A DNA stretch of 64,000 nt from Senimuribacter sp049852125 (GTDB taxonomy: Bacteria; Bacillota; Clostridia; Peptostreptococcales; Anaerovoracaceae): NCBI RefSeq assembly GCF_049852125.1, contig NZ_CP187532.1, positions 1,612,001 to 1,676,000 of the forward strand. The letters run 5' to 3'. Positions 36,488 through 44,552 of this stretch are shown here, in pieces; the first letter of the stretch is position 1, and each line of letters opens with the position of its first letter. A program made the position numbers and the translations under genes. The notes beneath the pieces were generated by a model. That model did no database searches. It was not told the DNA's origin and worked only from the letters and a program-made list of their open reading frames with translations.

Positions 36488-37601
36488 TGTTGTTTTGTCA
36501 ATGATGTGACACCAAAAAGGGAGCATCAATTTGACGATATGGTATCATGAGAATGCAATTCTAAAGATGCCCTTTTCTCCAAAGGTGTAGCCCACCCAAG
36601 GACTGGTTTAGGGGTGTTGTTGTAACGTTTTAGATAGCGGAGCATCTGCACTTTTAAATCTTCATAGGAGTAGAAATACAGGTAATTGTAAAATCGCTCC
36701 TGGTCCAATCGATGGCTGCGTTCTACTTTGCCATTGTGTCTTGGTGTGTGTGGACGAATCAGCTTGTGGGTAATGCCAAGTTCATCACAGAGTTTATCCA
36801 TCGGATGTAGTTTTTTGTAGTCTTTTGGATAAGTAAATTCAGCGCCATTATCCGTTTGAATCATTTTTGGTGTATATCCAAAGAATTGGATAGCGCGCTT
36901 TATGAAATTAACGGTAGAATAAGAACTCTGTTCTTTATATGGGTAGAGGAAGCGCTGTCTGGAAGCTTCATCTATGATTGTATATTGATAAAATTTGTCA
37001 GGCATAGAGCCAGTATAGCAGGCAGAGGGCACATATTTCACATCCATCTGCCACTTTTCACCAACAGCCTGAGGAGTCGCATAAGGCTTTGGAGTATATT
37101 TGTTAGTGGGAGTCACTTTTTGCTTGGTATACCCTAGCCGAGAAAATACACGGTAAAGAGAGCCGGGATGCCTGCGATACCCTTTGGAAGTACGTAATTT
37201 TCCATAGATTTCGCAGACGGAGGCGTGGGGATTGCGTCTGTGCAAATCACGAATCCACTTGAGTTCCTCAGTGGTATGAGAAGAAGGATGAGGCGTTTTG
37301 GGTCTGTGAGAATGATCCATAAGGGACTCTTTCGTACCATCAAAGCGTTTGTTCCAGCGCATAAGGGAAGATTTAGATATATGGTAGCGCCTGCAGACAA
37401 AGGCGACGGACTGACCGCTGCGATAAAGATTCACTGCGTAAAAACGGGTAGAAATTTCATGTGGCAAATATCGTTGAGTTTGTGTTATACTGTTCATGAC
37501 GATAGGGTTCCTTTCAGATATGTTTTTTGTGGTGATTAACATTCTAACAGATCCTATCGTCTTTTTCTATAGGCAAGTGTCACATCAATTGTAACTCTAC
37601 A
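36488..37601 (-). mobile_element. Insertion sequence, IS481-like, 1,114 bp
   Basis: One DDE transposase gene between imperfect terminal inverted repeats that start TGT and end ACA. The best matched part is TGATGTGACAC on the left and its complement GTGTCACATCA on the right. It is flanked by perfect 25-bp direct repeats. Typical IS481 members duplicate few bases; duplications of this length are known to me from the related IS1202 group, so the assignment between the two is open. A degenerate related fragment lies at 37982-38137. Confidence 0.88.
36526..37497 (-). CDS. IS481-like DDE transposase
   Basis: 323 residues from the ATG at 37497 (GAAAGGAA upstream; a longer in-frame start at 37542 is possible). 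An N-terminal helix-turn-helix (AVNLYRSGQSVAFVCRRYHI) and a second one (KWIRDLHRRNPHASVCEIYG) are followed by an rve-type catalytic core: first Asp in KWQMDVKYV, second in MIQTDNGAEF, Glu in HNGKVERSHRLDQE. The frame is intact and the core residues are present, so it is probably active. Confidence 0.93.
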   Translation of the reverse strand: MNSITQTQRYLPHEISTRFYAVNLYRSGQSVAFVCRRYHISKSSLMRWNKRFDGTKESLMDHSHRPKTPHPSSHTTEELKWIRDLHRRNPHASVCEIYGKLRTSKGYRRHPGSLYRVFSRLGYTKQKVTPTNKYTPKPYATPQAVGEKWQMDVKYVPSACYTGSMPDKFYQYTIIDEASRQRFLYPYKEQSSYSTVNFIKRAIQFFGYTPKMIQTDNGAEFTYPKDYKKLHPMDKLCDELGITHKLIRPHTPRHNGKVERSHRLDQERFYNYLYFYSYEDLKVQMLRYLKRYNNTPKPVLGWATPLEKRASLELHSHDTISSN

Positions 37602-37626
37602 TTCTTATTTTTGAGACAGGGCAAAC
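37602..37626. repeat. Right 25-bp direct repeat flanking the IS
   Basis: Perfect copy of 36463-36487 starting directly after the ACA end of the element. Confidence 0.85.
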
Positions 37627-37677
37627 GCATGAAAAGCAAAACTTTGCGCCGTGAGTTGCCTATGATAGATATGAGGG

Positions 37678-37940
37678 ACGCAGGTATTTGCTTGTTTTTA
37701 GAAGTAAGTTGCGCGCACCCGCTAAAAAACGCAGCTTTTGCTTACTTTTTTTCAGGATGTTGCGCGAACGAAGAAATCTTACAGGATGTTTTGTTATTTT
37801 TTATAGAAATATGGCAAACAATAACAGAATTTGGGATAAGATTGGACAGGTCGCGCAACAAACAACAAAAAGATCTCAAAAACCTGCGTTTTTTCATGGA
37901 CTAACGCAACATACAACGAAAAGATGATGAAAAGCTGCGC
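37678..37940. repeat. Array of inverted CGCAAC/GTTGCG half-sites (array 3)
   Basis: Eight 7-bp half-sites in strict alternation. ACGCA(A/G)(C/G)-type begin at 37678, 37729, 37853 and 37904; (G/C)(T/C)TGCG-type at 37708, 37759, 37883 and 37934. The distance within each pair is exactly 30 bp in all four, and the two units of each end pair are offset by 51 bp, giving the pattern 0/30/51/81 from both ends. The sequence between half-sites is not conserved. No gene lies in the array; it starts 77 bp past the IS. Confidence 0.8.
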
Positions 37941-37981
37941 ATCGGCTTCTATAATCTTATTCTGAGATTCGGGTTGCGACA

Positions 37982-38137
37982 GTAGAAATCGCGAATCCAC
38001 TTAAGTGCCTGAGAGGTATGAGAGTAAGGATGCGGTGTTTTAGGATCTACCAGAGGTTCTTTGACGCTATCAAATTTCTTGTTCCAACCCATGAGGGAAG
38101 ATTTAGAAATATGATAGCGTCTGCAGACGAACCGGGT
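37982..38137 (-). pseudogene. Fragment of an IS481-like transposase gene
   Basis: About 50 codons on the minus strand (CRRYHISKSSLMGWNKKFD, then PKTPHPYSHTS and ALKWIRDFY) align with residues about 30-85 of the transposase encoded next to it, with substitutions and a short deletion. Both ends are missing, so it is an old remnant of a related but distinct element. Confidence 0.85.
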
Positions 38138-38192
38138 GTTCTGCGATTAAAGAAATATGGAATTTTATAGGACTTAATTCGGAAATATAGAT

Positions 38193-38221
38193 TGTTAAAT
38201 GGAACTAATCATGTTATAATT
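38193..38221 (+). promoter_or_regulatory. Promoter of the Uma2 gene
   Basis: TTGTTA at 38193-38198, 17-bp spacer, TATAAT at 38216-38221. Confidence 0.7.
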
Positions 38222-38257
38222 GAAAAAAATTCAATACTTCATCAGGAGGTGCTTTCC

Positions 38258-39028
38258 ATGACAATCACAGAAATGAAACAGAAGAAACGAGAACTTGGCT
38301 ACACCAATGAGATGATAGCGCAAATATCCGGCGTACCCCTGGGCACTGTCCAGAAAATCTTTGCCGGGATTACCAGTTCGCCTCGATATGAAACATTGCA
38401 GGCATTAGAGAAAGTTTTCCGTCCGGATTCCAGTTTGATTCGTGAATCTGCTTCTCCCTATCACACTAAAAAACAAGGTGAATTCACACTGGAGGACTAC
38501 TATGCAATCCCGGATGAACGGCGCGTTGAACTGATCGATGGTGTCATCTATGATATGACCGCGCCCACCAATCCCCATCAGATGATTCAAGGCGAATTAT
38601 TCTTCCAACTGGCAAGTTATATCAATGAAAAAAAAGGAACTTGCATCCTTTTTATGGCTCCAGCCGATGTGCAGCTTGATGAAGATGACAAAACCATGGT
38701 GCAGCCCGATGCCTTCATCGTCTGCGACAGAAGCAAGATTACAAAAACCCACACCATAGGAGCGCCGGATTTTATCGCCGAAATTCTTTCTCCCTCCACC
38801 TGGCGAAAAGACATCTATACCAAGCTTGCAAAATATGCTGATGCCGGGGTCAGGGAATACTGGCTTATCGACCCGGAAACCCTGAAAATCATGGTTTACG
38901 ATATTGAGGATAACACCATGGCGCATCTTTACACTTTTCAGGATCAGGTGCCGGTTAGCATCTTCGACGGTGACTGCAAAATTGACTTTCCGAAGATTTA
39001 CGAGAAAATCCGTTTTTTGTACGAATGA
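38258..39028 (+). CDS. Uma2-family predicted endonuclease with N-terminal helix-turn-helix
   Basis: A 256-residue protein. Residues 1-60 form an Xre-like helix-turn-helix (MIAQISGVPLGTVQKIFAG). The rest is a Uma2/DUF820 domain of the PD-(D/E)XK nuclease fold: RRVELIDGVIYDM, PDAFIVCDRSK, and PDFIAEILSPSTWRKDIYTK followed by KYADAGVREYWLIDP. The ATG at 38258 follows AGGAGGTG. Uma2 proteins are widespread and multicopy, but their biological role is not settled; the fused DNA-binding domain suggests targeting or self-regulation. Confidence 0.85.
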   Translation: MTITEMKQKKRELGYTNEMIAQISGVPLGTVQKIFAGITSSPRYETLQALEKVFRPDSSLIRESASPYHTKKQGEFTLEDYYAIPDERRVELIDGVIYDMTAPTNPHQMIQGELFFQLASYINEKKGTCILFMAPADVQLDEDDKTMVQPDAFIVCDRSKITKTHTIGAPDFIAEILSPSTWRKDIYTKLAKYADAGVREYWLIDPETLKIMVYDIEDNTMAHLYTFQDQVPVSIFDGDCKIDFPKIYEKIRFLYE

Positions 39029-39042
39029 CAATTTTCCTCATA

Positions 39043-39092
39043 AAAAGGCTGCTGGCATTGCCCTCGAAGTTCACAAGCGCTGTCAGCAGCTT
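39043..39092 (-). terminator. Terminator of the folate operon
   Basis: Minus-strand stem GCTGCTGACA / TGCCAGCAGC with one mismatch, followed by CTTTTTAT. It also lies after the convergent Uma2 gene. Confidence 0.75.
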
Positions 39093-39100
39093 CTATTCAT

Positions 39101-39928
39101 CTATTTTTCTTCGATTTCTTCCCGCATTTCCTGTACGCTCTTACCAAGCACCGGATGCCGCATCCATGGCGCTATCTGTGCCAGCGGAATCAGCACAAAA
39201 TCCCGCTTATGCATTTCTACATGAGGAATCGTAAGATCCTGACTGTCCATGGTCAAATCATCGTACAGCAAAATATCCAGATCCAGTGTTCTCGGTCCCC
39301 AGTGGATTTCTCGTTTCCTATCTGCCGCAGCTTCAATCTCATGGAGAAGTTCCAGAAGTTTCTCCGGTGCAAGCAAGGTAGAAAGCTCCAGGCAGCCATT
39401 CAGAAAATCATCCTGCGCAACACCGCCGTAAGGCGCTGTAACGATATAGTTCGAAACCTTCTCCACACGGCAGCCTTCCGCATCTGTCAGCCTCTGTACC
39501 GCCAGATCCAGATACCCTTTTTTGTCACCCAGGTTAGAACCCAGTGCAATATATGCCCGATGCCAGAAACGGGTAATTTTTACCGACACATAATCAACGG
39601 GCAGTTTCACCGGCGCCCAGGGCTTTTTGATTTCCAGGGAAATACCGCGTACCAGCGGAAATTTTTCAAGAACCGCCCATGCCAAGTGTTCTGCGGCGGC
39701 CTCAATCAGCTGATAGGTATTCTTCTGCAGAAATTCTACCATAAACTGGGAAACCTCTCCGTAATGGGTAGATTCTGTCAACACATCGCTTCGACCTGCA
39801 CGCTGCAAATTGCTGTAAAGCACCGCAGACACAACAAACTTCTGTCCCAGCGCCGTTTCTTCAGGAAATACACCGTGATTGGCGAAAACCTGTAAATTTT
39901 CTATATGAATCTCGTCATAAGCTCTCAT
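39101..39928 (-). CDS. folBK: Bifunctional dihydroneopterin aldolase / HPPK
   Basis: Fusion of two folate enzymes in 275 residues. The N-terminal FolB domain (1-120) has HIENLQVFANHGVFPEE and STHYGEVSQF. The C-terminal FolK domain (from about 125) begins AYIALGSNLGDKKGYL and includes WGPRTLDLDILLYDD and IPHVEMHKRDFVLIPLAQ. The ATG at 39928 overlaps the folP stop (ATGA); an upstream in-frame extension is rejected. Last gene of folE-HD-folP-folBK. Confidence 0.95.
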   Translation of the reverse strand: MRAYDEIHIENLQVFANHGVFPEETALGQKFVVSAVLYSNLQRAGRSDVLTESTHYGEVSQFMVEFLQKNTYQLIEAAAEHLAWAVLEKFPLVRGISLEIKKPWAPVKLPVDYVSVKITRFWHRAYIALGSNLGDKKGYLDLAVQRLTDAEGCRVEKVSNYIVTAPYGGVAQDDFLNGCLELSTLLAPEKLLELLHEIEAAADRKREIHWGPRTLDLDILLYDDLTMDSQDLTIPHVEMHKRDFVLIPLAQIAPWMRHPVLGKSVQEMREEIEEK

Positions 39929-40737
39929 TTTCCTTCTCCCATAATTGCCCGTGTCATTTGCATCGCTCTGTAGTTTTCTTTGATATCGTGCACCCGGATA
40001 AAGCATGCGCCTTTCAGTACGCCCAGAACAGTCGTTGCCAGCGTGCCCTCTACCCGTTCATCTACAGGCAGATTCAGAGCGTTTCCGATCATAGACTTTC
40101 TGGACGTTGCCAGAAGCACCGGATATCCCAGCGCGCAAAGTTCCTCCAGCCGATTGACCGCAATCAGATTATGCTCGTAGGTTTTCCCAAATCCCACGCC
40201 GGGGTCGAGCAGAATCTGTTCCTTCCGAATTCCCGCCGATTCGGCTATTGACAGAGTCTCCTGCATATCGGCGAGCATACCCGTCATAAAGTCTTCATAC
40301 TCCGCCTTTTCCCGATTGTGCATCAGGCAGCACGGCACATCATAAGCGGCAATCAGCTGCGCCACTTTGGAATCATATTTCAGTCCCCAGATATCGTTGA
40401 CCATATCTGCGCCGGCTTTCAGCGCCGCTTCAATAACCTGAGGCTTGTAACTATCGATGGATACCGGCACGTCAAAGTTTTCTTTCACCATGCGGATATA
40501 TGGCACAACCCGCTCGATTTCTTCCTCTATGGTAATCTGCACATGTCCCGGTCTTGTCGATTCACCGCCGATATCAATGAGATCTGCGCCCTCCTCCAGC
40601 ATCCGCGCTACATGTGCTTTGGCTGAGGAAAGATCGTTCCATCTGCCTCCATCAGAAAAGGAATCCGGCGTTACGTTGAGGATTCCCATAATATAGCAAT
40701 TATTTTTGAGGTCAAAGTCTCTGTTTCCAATTTTCAT
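39925..40737 (-). CDS. folP: Dihydropteroate synthase
   Basis: Condenses p-aminobenzoate with the pterin pyrophosphate made by FolK; the target of sulfonamides in other bacteria. In 270 residues: MGILNVTPDSFSDGGRW, DIGGESTRPGH, DMVNDIWGLKYD, and LLATSRKSMIG. It lies between the HD gene and folBK with 1-bp and overlapping junctions. Confidence 0.96.
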   Translation of the reverse strand: MKIGNRDFDLKNNCYIMGILNVTPDSFSDGGRWNDLSSAKAHVARMLEEGADLIDIGGESTRPGHVQITIEEEIERVVPYIRMVKENFDVPVSIDSYKPQVIEAALKAGADMVNDIWGLKYDSKVAQLIAAYDVPCCLMHNREKAEYEDFMTGMLADMQETLSIAESAGIRKEQILLDPGVGFGKTYEHNLIAVNRLEELCALGYPVLLATSRKSMIGNALNLPVDERVEGTLATTVLGVLKGACFIRVHDIKENYRAMQMTRAIMGEGK

Positions 40738-40738
40738 A

Positions 40739-41242
40739 CTAGCTGTTTATCTCCTTGTTTTTTGTTTCCTCGCTCCACTTGCAGGTATCCTGATGTTTAC
40801 AATAAAAACAATTTCGTGAACCTTTGTCAGATCGGTACAAAAGACCAGCAAGACTTCCTTCTGGCAGACACCCTTTGCTGCGATGCGCGGAAATCGCCTG
40901 CAGAATCTCCGCTGATTCTCCTTCGCTAAAGCCAGTTTCCGGCAAAATGACCGCCGCCAGTGCGCAGCTGGCTTCATCGTGAGGCACGCCTTGGGCGTAC
41001 TCCAGTCCCCTGCCGATATCGTGCAGCAGCGCCGCCCCGTAGATCAGTTCTTTACTGATTCCAAAGTCCTTCTCCAGATTTTCGATATAGGCGAGCCGTG
41101 CCGTATCTAAAAGATGCGCAAGATCATGTCTGCAATAGATACGGTCTGTTTCGGCGTCCTCAATCTGCGCCATCGCGCCTTTCCAAAGAGGGTGACGCAA
41201 AATCCGGTTCACACGATGCATAATTCCCATCTCTTTTAGCAT
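40739..41242 (-). CDS. HD-domain phosphohydrolase in the folate operon
   Basis: A 167-residue metal-dependent phosphohydrolase: CRHDLAHLLDTARLAYI, then the HD motif GAALLHDIGRGLEY, and later LQAISAHRSKGC. A cysteine set near the C-terminus (CFYCKHQDTC) may bind metal. It lies between folE and folP. Bacterial folate synthesis needs dephosphorylation of dihydroneopterin triphosphate, a step often lacking a known gene; this HD protein is a candidate, by position only. Confidence 0.8.
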   Translation of the reverse strand: MLKEMGIMHRVNRILRHPLWKGAMAQIEDAETDRIYCRHDLAHLLDTARLAYIENLEKDFGISKELIYGAALLHDIGRGLEYAQGVPHDEASCALAAVILPETGFSEGESAEILQAISAHRSKGCLPEGSLAGLLYRSDKGSRNCFYCKHQDTCKWSEETKNKEINS

Positions 41243-41245
41243 CGC

Positions 41246-41824
41246 TTATCTCCCCAACATCTGGAAAAATCGGTTCTGCAGCCTTTCGTCCTGTGCAAAA
41301 GCGCCGCGTGTAATTACCGTCACCGTCTTTGCACCCGGCTTTTTAATGCCTCGCATGGTCATGCACATATGCTCGGCTTCAATGAGCACCATGACACCTT
41401 TCGGATGTAGTTCTTTCATAAAAGCATCGGCTACCTGCGCTGCCAGACGCTCCTGCAGCTGAAAGCGCTTTGCAAATACCTCAACCGTCCGAGCGATTTT
41501 GGAAAGTCCGACGACTTCGCCATCGGGAATATACGCCACGGCAGCGGTTCCATAAAACGGCAGCATATGATGCTCACAGAAAGAATAAAAATGAATATCC
41601 TTTTCCAGCACCATGTCGTTGTCCTCTACATGAAACCGCTTGGAAAGATGCTCTGCCGCGCTGTCCTGATAACCCGCCGCAAGTTCCTCATACATGCGGG
41701 CGATTCGCTGCGGCGTATCCAGCAATCCCTCTCTGTTTATGTCTTCGCCGATTCCCGAAAGAATCAGACGTACACCTTCTTTTATCTTTTCACTATCCAT
41801 TGATTCTGTATTGTGTCCTTTCAA
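41246..41824 (-). CDS. folE: GTP cyclohydrolase I
   Basis: First enzyme of folate synthesis, GTP to dihydroneopterin triphosphate. In 192 residues the zinc ligands are C83 and H86 (FCEHHMLPFYG) and C154 (EHMCMTMRG); GLSKIARTVEVFAKRFQLQE is also diagnostic. The start is probably TTG at 41824 (AAGGAA just upstream); an ATG eight codons on is the alternative. First gene of the operon. Confidence 0.95.
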   Translation of the reverse strand: MKGHNTESMDSEKIKEGVRLILSGIGEDINREGLLDTPQRIARMYEELAAGYQDSAAEHLSKRFHVEDNDMVLEKDIHFYSFCEHHMLPFYGTAAVAYIPDGEVVGLSKIARTVEVFAKRFQLQERLAAQVADAFMKELHPKGVMVLIEAEHMCMTMRGIKKPGAKTVTVITRGAFAQDERLQNRFFQMLGR

Positions 41825-41883
41825 ATAGTTCCTTACCCATAGATTTCATTATATGACATTTTTCTGTGAAGTACAAGGAAAAA

Positions 41884-41911
41884 GCACGAAAAAGACATTT
41901 TCCATCGTGCT
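41884..41911 (-). terminator. Hairpin with T-tract in the folE upstream region
   Basis: GCACGA / TCGTGC stem of 6 bp; on the minus strand the hairpin is followed by CTTTTTCC. It lies between the divergent folE and Crp-family promoters. Could be a chance hairpin or an attenuator of folE; no THF-riboswitch consensus is recognisable around it. Confidence 0.3.
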
Positions 41912-41937
41912 ATTTGTAACATATGTCAATAACTTTG

Positions 41938-41966
41938 TTGACGAATTTCTCAAACAGAGTTATACT
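41938..41966 (+). promoter_or_regulatory. Promoter of the Crp/Fnr-family gene
   Basis: TTGACG at 41938-41943, 17-bp spacer, TATACT at 41961-41966, then AAAGGAGG before the ATG. Confidence 0.75.
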
Positions 41967-41992
41967 GTTAAATATCTAAAGGAGGTACGATT

Positions 41993-42643
41993 ATGCAATT
42001 TGCAGACTACTTTCCCATCTGGGATAAGCTGACTCCAGATTTACAAAAGAAAATAACAGATAATCTCACCAGCCGTACTGTACAAAAAGGAACTGTGATT
42101 CACAATGGCAGCATAGACTGTACAGGATTGATTTTGATTAAAACCGGTCAGCTCAGAGCATATATTCTTTCTGATGAAGGCAGAGAGATTACCCTCTACC
42201 GTCTGTTCGACAGGGATTTATGTTTGTTCTCAGCTTCGTGTATGATGCGTTCTATCCAATTCGAAATTATCATTGAGTCAGAAAAGGATACGACCTTTTG
42301 GATTATCCCTACAGATGTTTACAAACAAATCATGGAGTTCTCCGCTCCCGTTGCTAATTATACCAATGAAATCATGGCAACCAGATTTTCCGAAGTGATG
42401 TGGCTAATTGAAGAAATCATGTGGAAAAGTCTGGATAAACGTATTGCCTCTTTTCTTATTGAGGAATCTGCCATCGAAAACACGACTCAGCTAAAAATCA
42501 CACATGAAATCATTGCCAATCATCTGGGCACACACAGAGAAGTTGTCACACGTATGCTCCGCTATTTTCAAAGCGAAGGCATGGTGAAGCTAAGTCGCGG
42601 CGCCATTGAAATAACAGATGAAAAAAAGCTGGCATTACTATAA
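41993..42643 (+). CDS. Crp/Fnr-family transcription regulator
   Basis: A 216-residue regulator with an N-terminal cyclic-nucleotide-binding-like beta-roll (GTVIHNGSIDCTGLILIKTG) and a C-terminal winged helix (THEIIANHLGTHREVVTRML). The Fnr N-terminal cysteine cluster is absent, so it is not an oxygen-sensing Fnr. The two cysteines at about 43 and 83 leave redox sensing possible. The convergent thioredoxin gene next door shares its terminator; regulation of that gene is speculative. Confidence 0.85.
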   Translation: MQFADYFPIWDKLTPDLQKKITDNLTSRTVQKGTVIHNGSIDCTGLILIKTGQLRAYILSDEGREITLYRLFDRDLCLFSASCMMRSIQFEIIIESEKDTTFWIIPTDVYKQIMEFSAPVANYTNEIMATRFSEVMWLIEEIMWKSLDKRIASFLIEESAIENTTQLKITHEIIANHLGTHREVVTRMLRYFQSEGMVKLSRGAIEITDEKKLALL

Positions 42644-42651
42644 ATAACAAG

Positions 42652-42693
42652 AATCCCATCCCGTTGTTTACTGAAAAACATCAGGATGGGATT
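42652..42693. terminator. Bidirectional terminator between the Crp-family gene and trxA
   Basis: AATCCCATCC / GGATGGGATT, a 10-bp perfect stem with a 22-base loop, serving both convergent genes. T-tracts are short. Confidence 0.65.
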
Positions 42694-42710
42694 TATAAGC
42701 ATGTACAGAT

Positions 42711-43016
42711 TTAGAGCATTTCTAAGATCTGCTGCTTTGGTCTTGCACCTGTGGACTGCTTAACGATTTTGCCGTCCTTGATTACAACCAGAGTTGGGAT
42801 GCTCATGACCTGAAACTGCGACGCCAGTTCCTGCTGTTCATCCACGTTGACCTTTCCCACCTTAATATCAATCCGCTCTTCTGCGATTTCTTCAATGATC
42901 GGTCCAACTATTCTGCAAGGACCACACCAGCTAGCCCAGAAATCCAACAGTACCGGCTTCTCAGATTTTAAAACTTCCTCTTGAAAATTATTTTTATTGA
43001 TTGTAATTACTGACAT
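42711..43016 (-). CDS. trxA: Thioredoxin
   Basis: Small cytoplasmic disulfide reductase, 101 residues. The active site is WCGPC at 30-34 (DFWASWCGPCRIVGPI), with the cis-proline in QVMSIPTLVV. No thioredoxin reductase gene is adjacent. AGGAGG lies upstream of the ATG. Confidence 0.95.
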   Translation of the reverse strand: MSVITINKNNFQEEVLKSEKPVLLDFWASWCGPCRIVGPIIEEIAEERIDIKVGKVNVDEQQELASQFQVMSIPTLVVIKDGKIVKQSTGARPKQQILEML

Positions 43017-43167
43017 CTTTTTATTCCTCCTATCCAGTTTCTTTTTGCATTTCTTTTTCTAGTTATAAGATACCCGATTTGCAAAAAAACTTCCGTGATA
43101 AAGTCACCAAAAAGACAAATATAGATTTCCTCAAAAATGCGGTTTTACCTTTATTAGAAAAACTCTG

Positions 43168-43587
43168 CTACAATTTCGATTTATCTCCTAAGTTGCAAAT
43201 CTGAATTGCCGCTCCATTTTCCATCACGGTAAATCCATGCTTTACATAAAACGGAACATTCGCCTTATCTTCCGGCATGCCTTCAATATAGAAATAATCC
43301 TGATATTTTTCTTTTATCATCTCAATTAACTGACTGGCAATGCCCTGTCCATGATAGCCTGGTTCCACTAAAAGATAGTGAATCTGCGCCAGCATTTCTG
43401 AATCATCTAATACTCTTGCCAGTCCAACAAGTTTATCGTCATCCCAAGCGGTCAATACCGCGGAAGAATGCATCAATGCTTTATACAGTCTTTCGGGATA
43501 CCTGCCTGATATCCAGTCCACGGATAAAAACAGGCTTTCTACCTGTGCCTGCGTAAAAAACTTTTCCCATGTGTATCGAATTTTCAT
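43168..43587 (-). CDS. GNAT N-acetyltransferase
   Basis: A 139-residue GNAT with the acetyl-CoA loop LVEPGYHGQGIASQLIEMI and the C-terminal PFYVKHGF. Substrate unknown. It lies 11 bp downstream of the HxlR regulator and is probably co-transcribed with it. Confidence 0.85.
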   Translation of the reverse strand: MKIRYTWEKFFTQAQVESLFLSVDWISGRYPERLYKALMHSSAVLTAWDDDKLVGLARVLDDSEMLAQIHYLLVEPGYHGQGIASQLIEMIKEKYQDYFYIEGMPEDKANVPFYVKHGFTVMENGAAIQICNLGDKSKL

Positions 43588-43598
43588 GATGCCTCCCG

Positions 43599-43979
43599 TT
43601 AAGCGTGATTATAGTCGCATTTCTGACACTGCAGCAATGCATTTTCATGATCTTCTTTGTGATAAGCGCCGGACCACCTACAGATACTCTGCAAAATCGG
43701 TACGACAGAAACGCCTTTTTCTGTCAGGCTATATTCTACCCTTGGCGGAATCTCATCATAGGATTTCCGTTCTACGATGTCGCTGTTCATCAAACTTTTT
43801 AACGCCTGTGCCAGTACAGCGTCTGTAATATCTGTCATTTCTCTGCGAATTTCACTGTATCGCAGCACCTTTTTCTCTGCCAGCACGCAAATGATTCTGG
43901 AGTTCCATTTACCGCCAAAGATATCTAATCCATACTCTAAAGGACAGCGAATGTCTTTTTCCAATTTTGGTTGATACAT
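43599..43979 (-). CDS. HxlR-family transcription regulator
   Basis: A 126-residue winged-helix regulator: CPLEYGLDIFGGKWNSRIICVL near the start, then RYSEIRREMTDITDAVLAQALKSL and the wing RVEYSLTEKG. A C-terminal CQKCDYNHA may be a redox or metal site. HxlR regulators often sense electrophiles or oxidants through cysteine. It is divergent from the small barrel protein at 44162, its likely target. Confidence 0.9.
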   Translation of the reverse strand: MYQPKLEKDIRCPLEYGLDIFGGKWNSRIICVLAEKKVLRYSEIRREMTDITDAVLAQALKSLMNSDIVERKSYDEIPPRVEYSLTEKGVSVVPILQSICRWSGAYHKEDHENALLQCQKCDYNHA

Positions 43980-44084
43980 ATAGAGTCCCTCCCTGCCTCG
44001 TTTTTCATGCTCATTGTAGCATGCGTGCTTTTCTATTTCAAGTTACTATGAAATTTAATAGTTGCTCATAAATTTGTTCATATC

Positions 44085-44113
44085 TTGTACTTTAAAAGCA
44101 AATTCCATATAAT
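44085..44113 (+). promoter_or_regulatory. Promoter in the HxlR divergent region
   Basis: TTGTAC at 44085-44090, 17-bp spacer, TATAAT at 44108-44113, just before the small-protein gene. The HxlR operator is expected here, but I do not assign a repeat. Confidence 0.75.
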
Positions 44114-44161
44114 GAGCGTAGCTTAAGAAAACAATGAATGGCATTAAGGAGGTAAAGAAAT

Positions 44162-44452
44162 ATGAATGTAAAAGCTTATCTTGAAATTACAATGGTCATT
44201 GATCCTGCAAATCGCCCGGCGGCCGCAAAGGTATATACTGACTACCGTCAGCCGTTTCTTGACACCATCGAAGGCGCTCTGACAAAAGATCTTTTAATCC
44301 GCGATGAAGATGTGCAGGTTCTGCATGGATTCGATACTGTAGAACACGCGCAGAACTATCTCTCCAGCGAGATGTTCAAAAACGATGTATTTGTAGGACT
44401 GAAACCGCTTTGGAACGCTGATCCAGAAGTGAAAATTTATACTGTGGCATAA
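44162..44452 (+). CDS. Small dimeric alpha/beta-barrel-type protein
   Basis: A 96-residue protein with a strand-helix pattern (YLEITMVIDPANRPAAAKVY, VLHGFDTVEHAQNYL) typical of the ferredoxin-like antibiotic biosynthesis monooxygenase (ABM) / stress-responsive barrel families. No catalytic residue can be named. GGAGG precedes the ATG. Divergent to an HxlR regulator, an arrangement that usually means repression by it. Confidence 0.65.
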   Translation: MNVKAYLEITMVIDPANRPAAAKVYTDYRQPFLDTIEGALTKDLLIRDEDVQVLHGFDTVEHAQNYLSSEMFKNDVFVGLKPLWNADPEVKIYTVA

Positions 44453-44471
44453 ACAGATGCATCATTCCTTC

Positions 44472-44510
44472 AAGACCGCTTTGCTGATTTACGTAGAGCG
44501 GTCTTCTTCA
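44472..44510 (+). terminator. Terminator of the small barrel-protein gene
   Basis: AAGACCGCT / AGCGGTCTT 9-bp perfect stem followed by CTTC. The T-tract is modest. Confidence 0.65.
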
Positions 44511-44552
44511 ATCATATATAATTAAAAATCTAAATAAAAATAGATATCCTTT

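Noticed and set aside
41825..41992. THF riboswitch before folE
   Set aside because: No match to the conserved core could be seen; only a weak hairpin with a T-tract.
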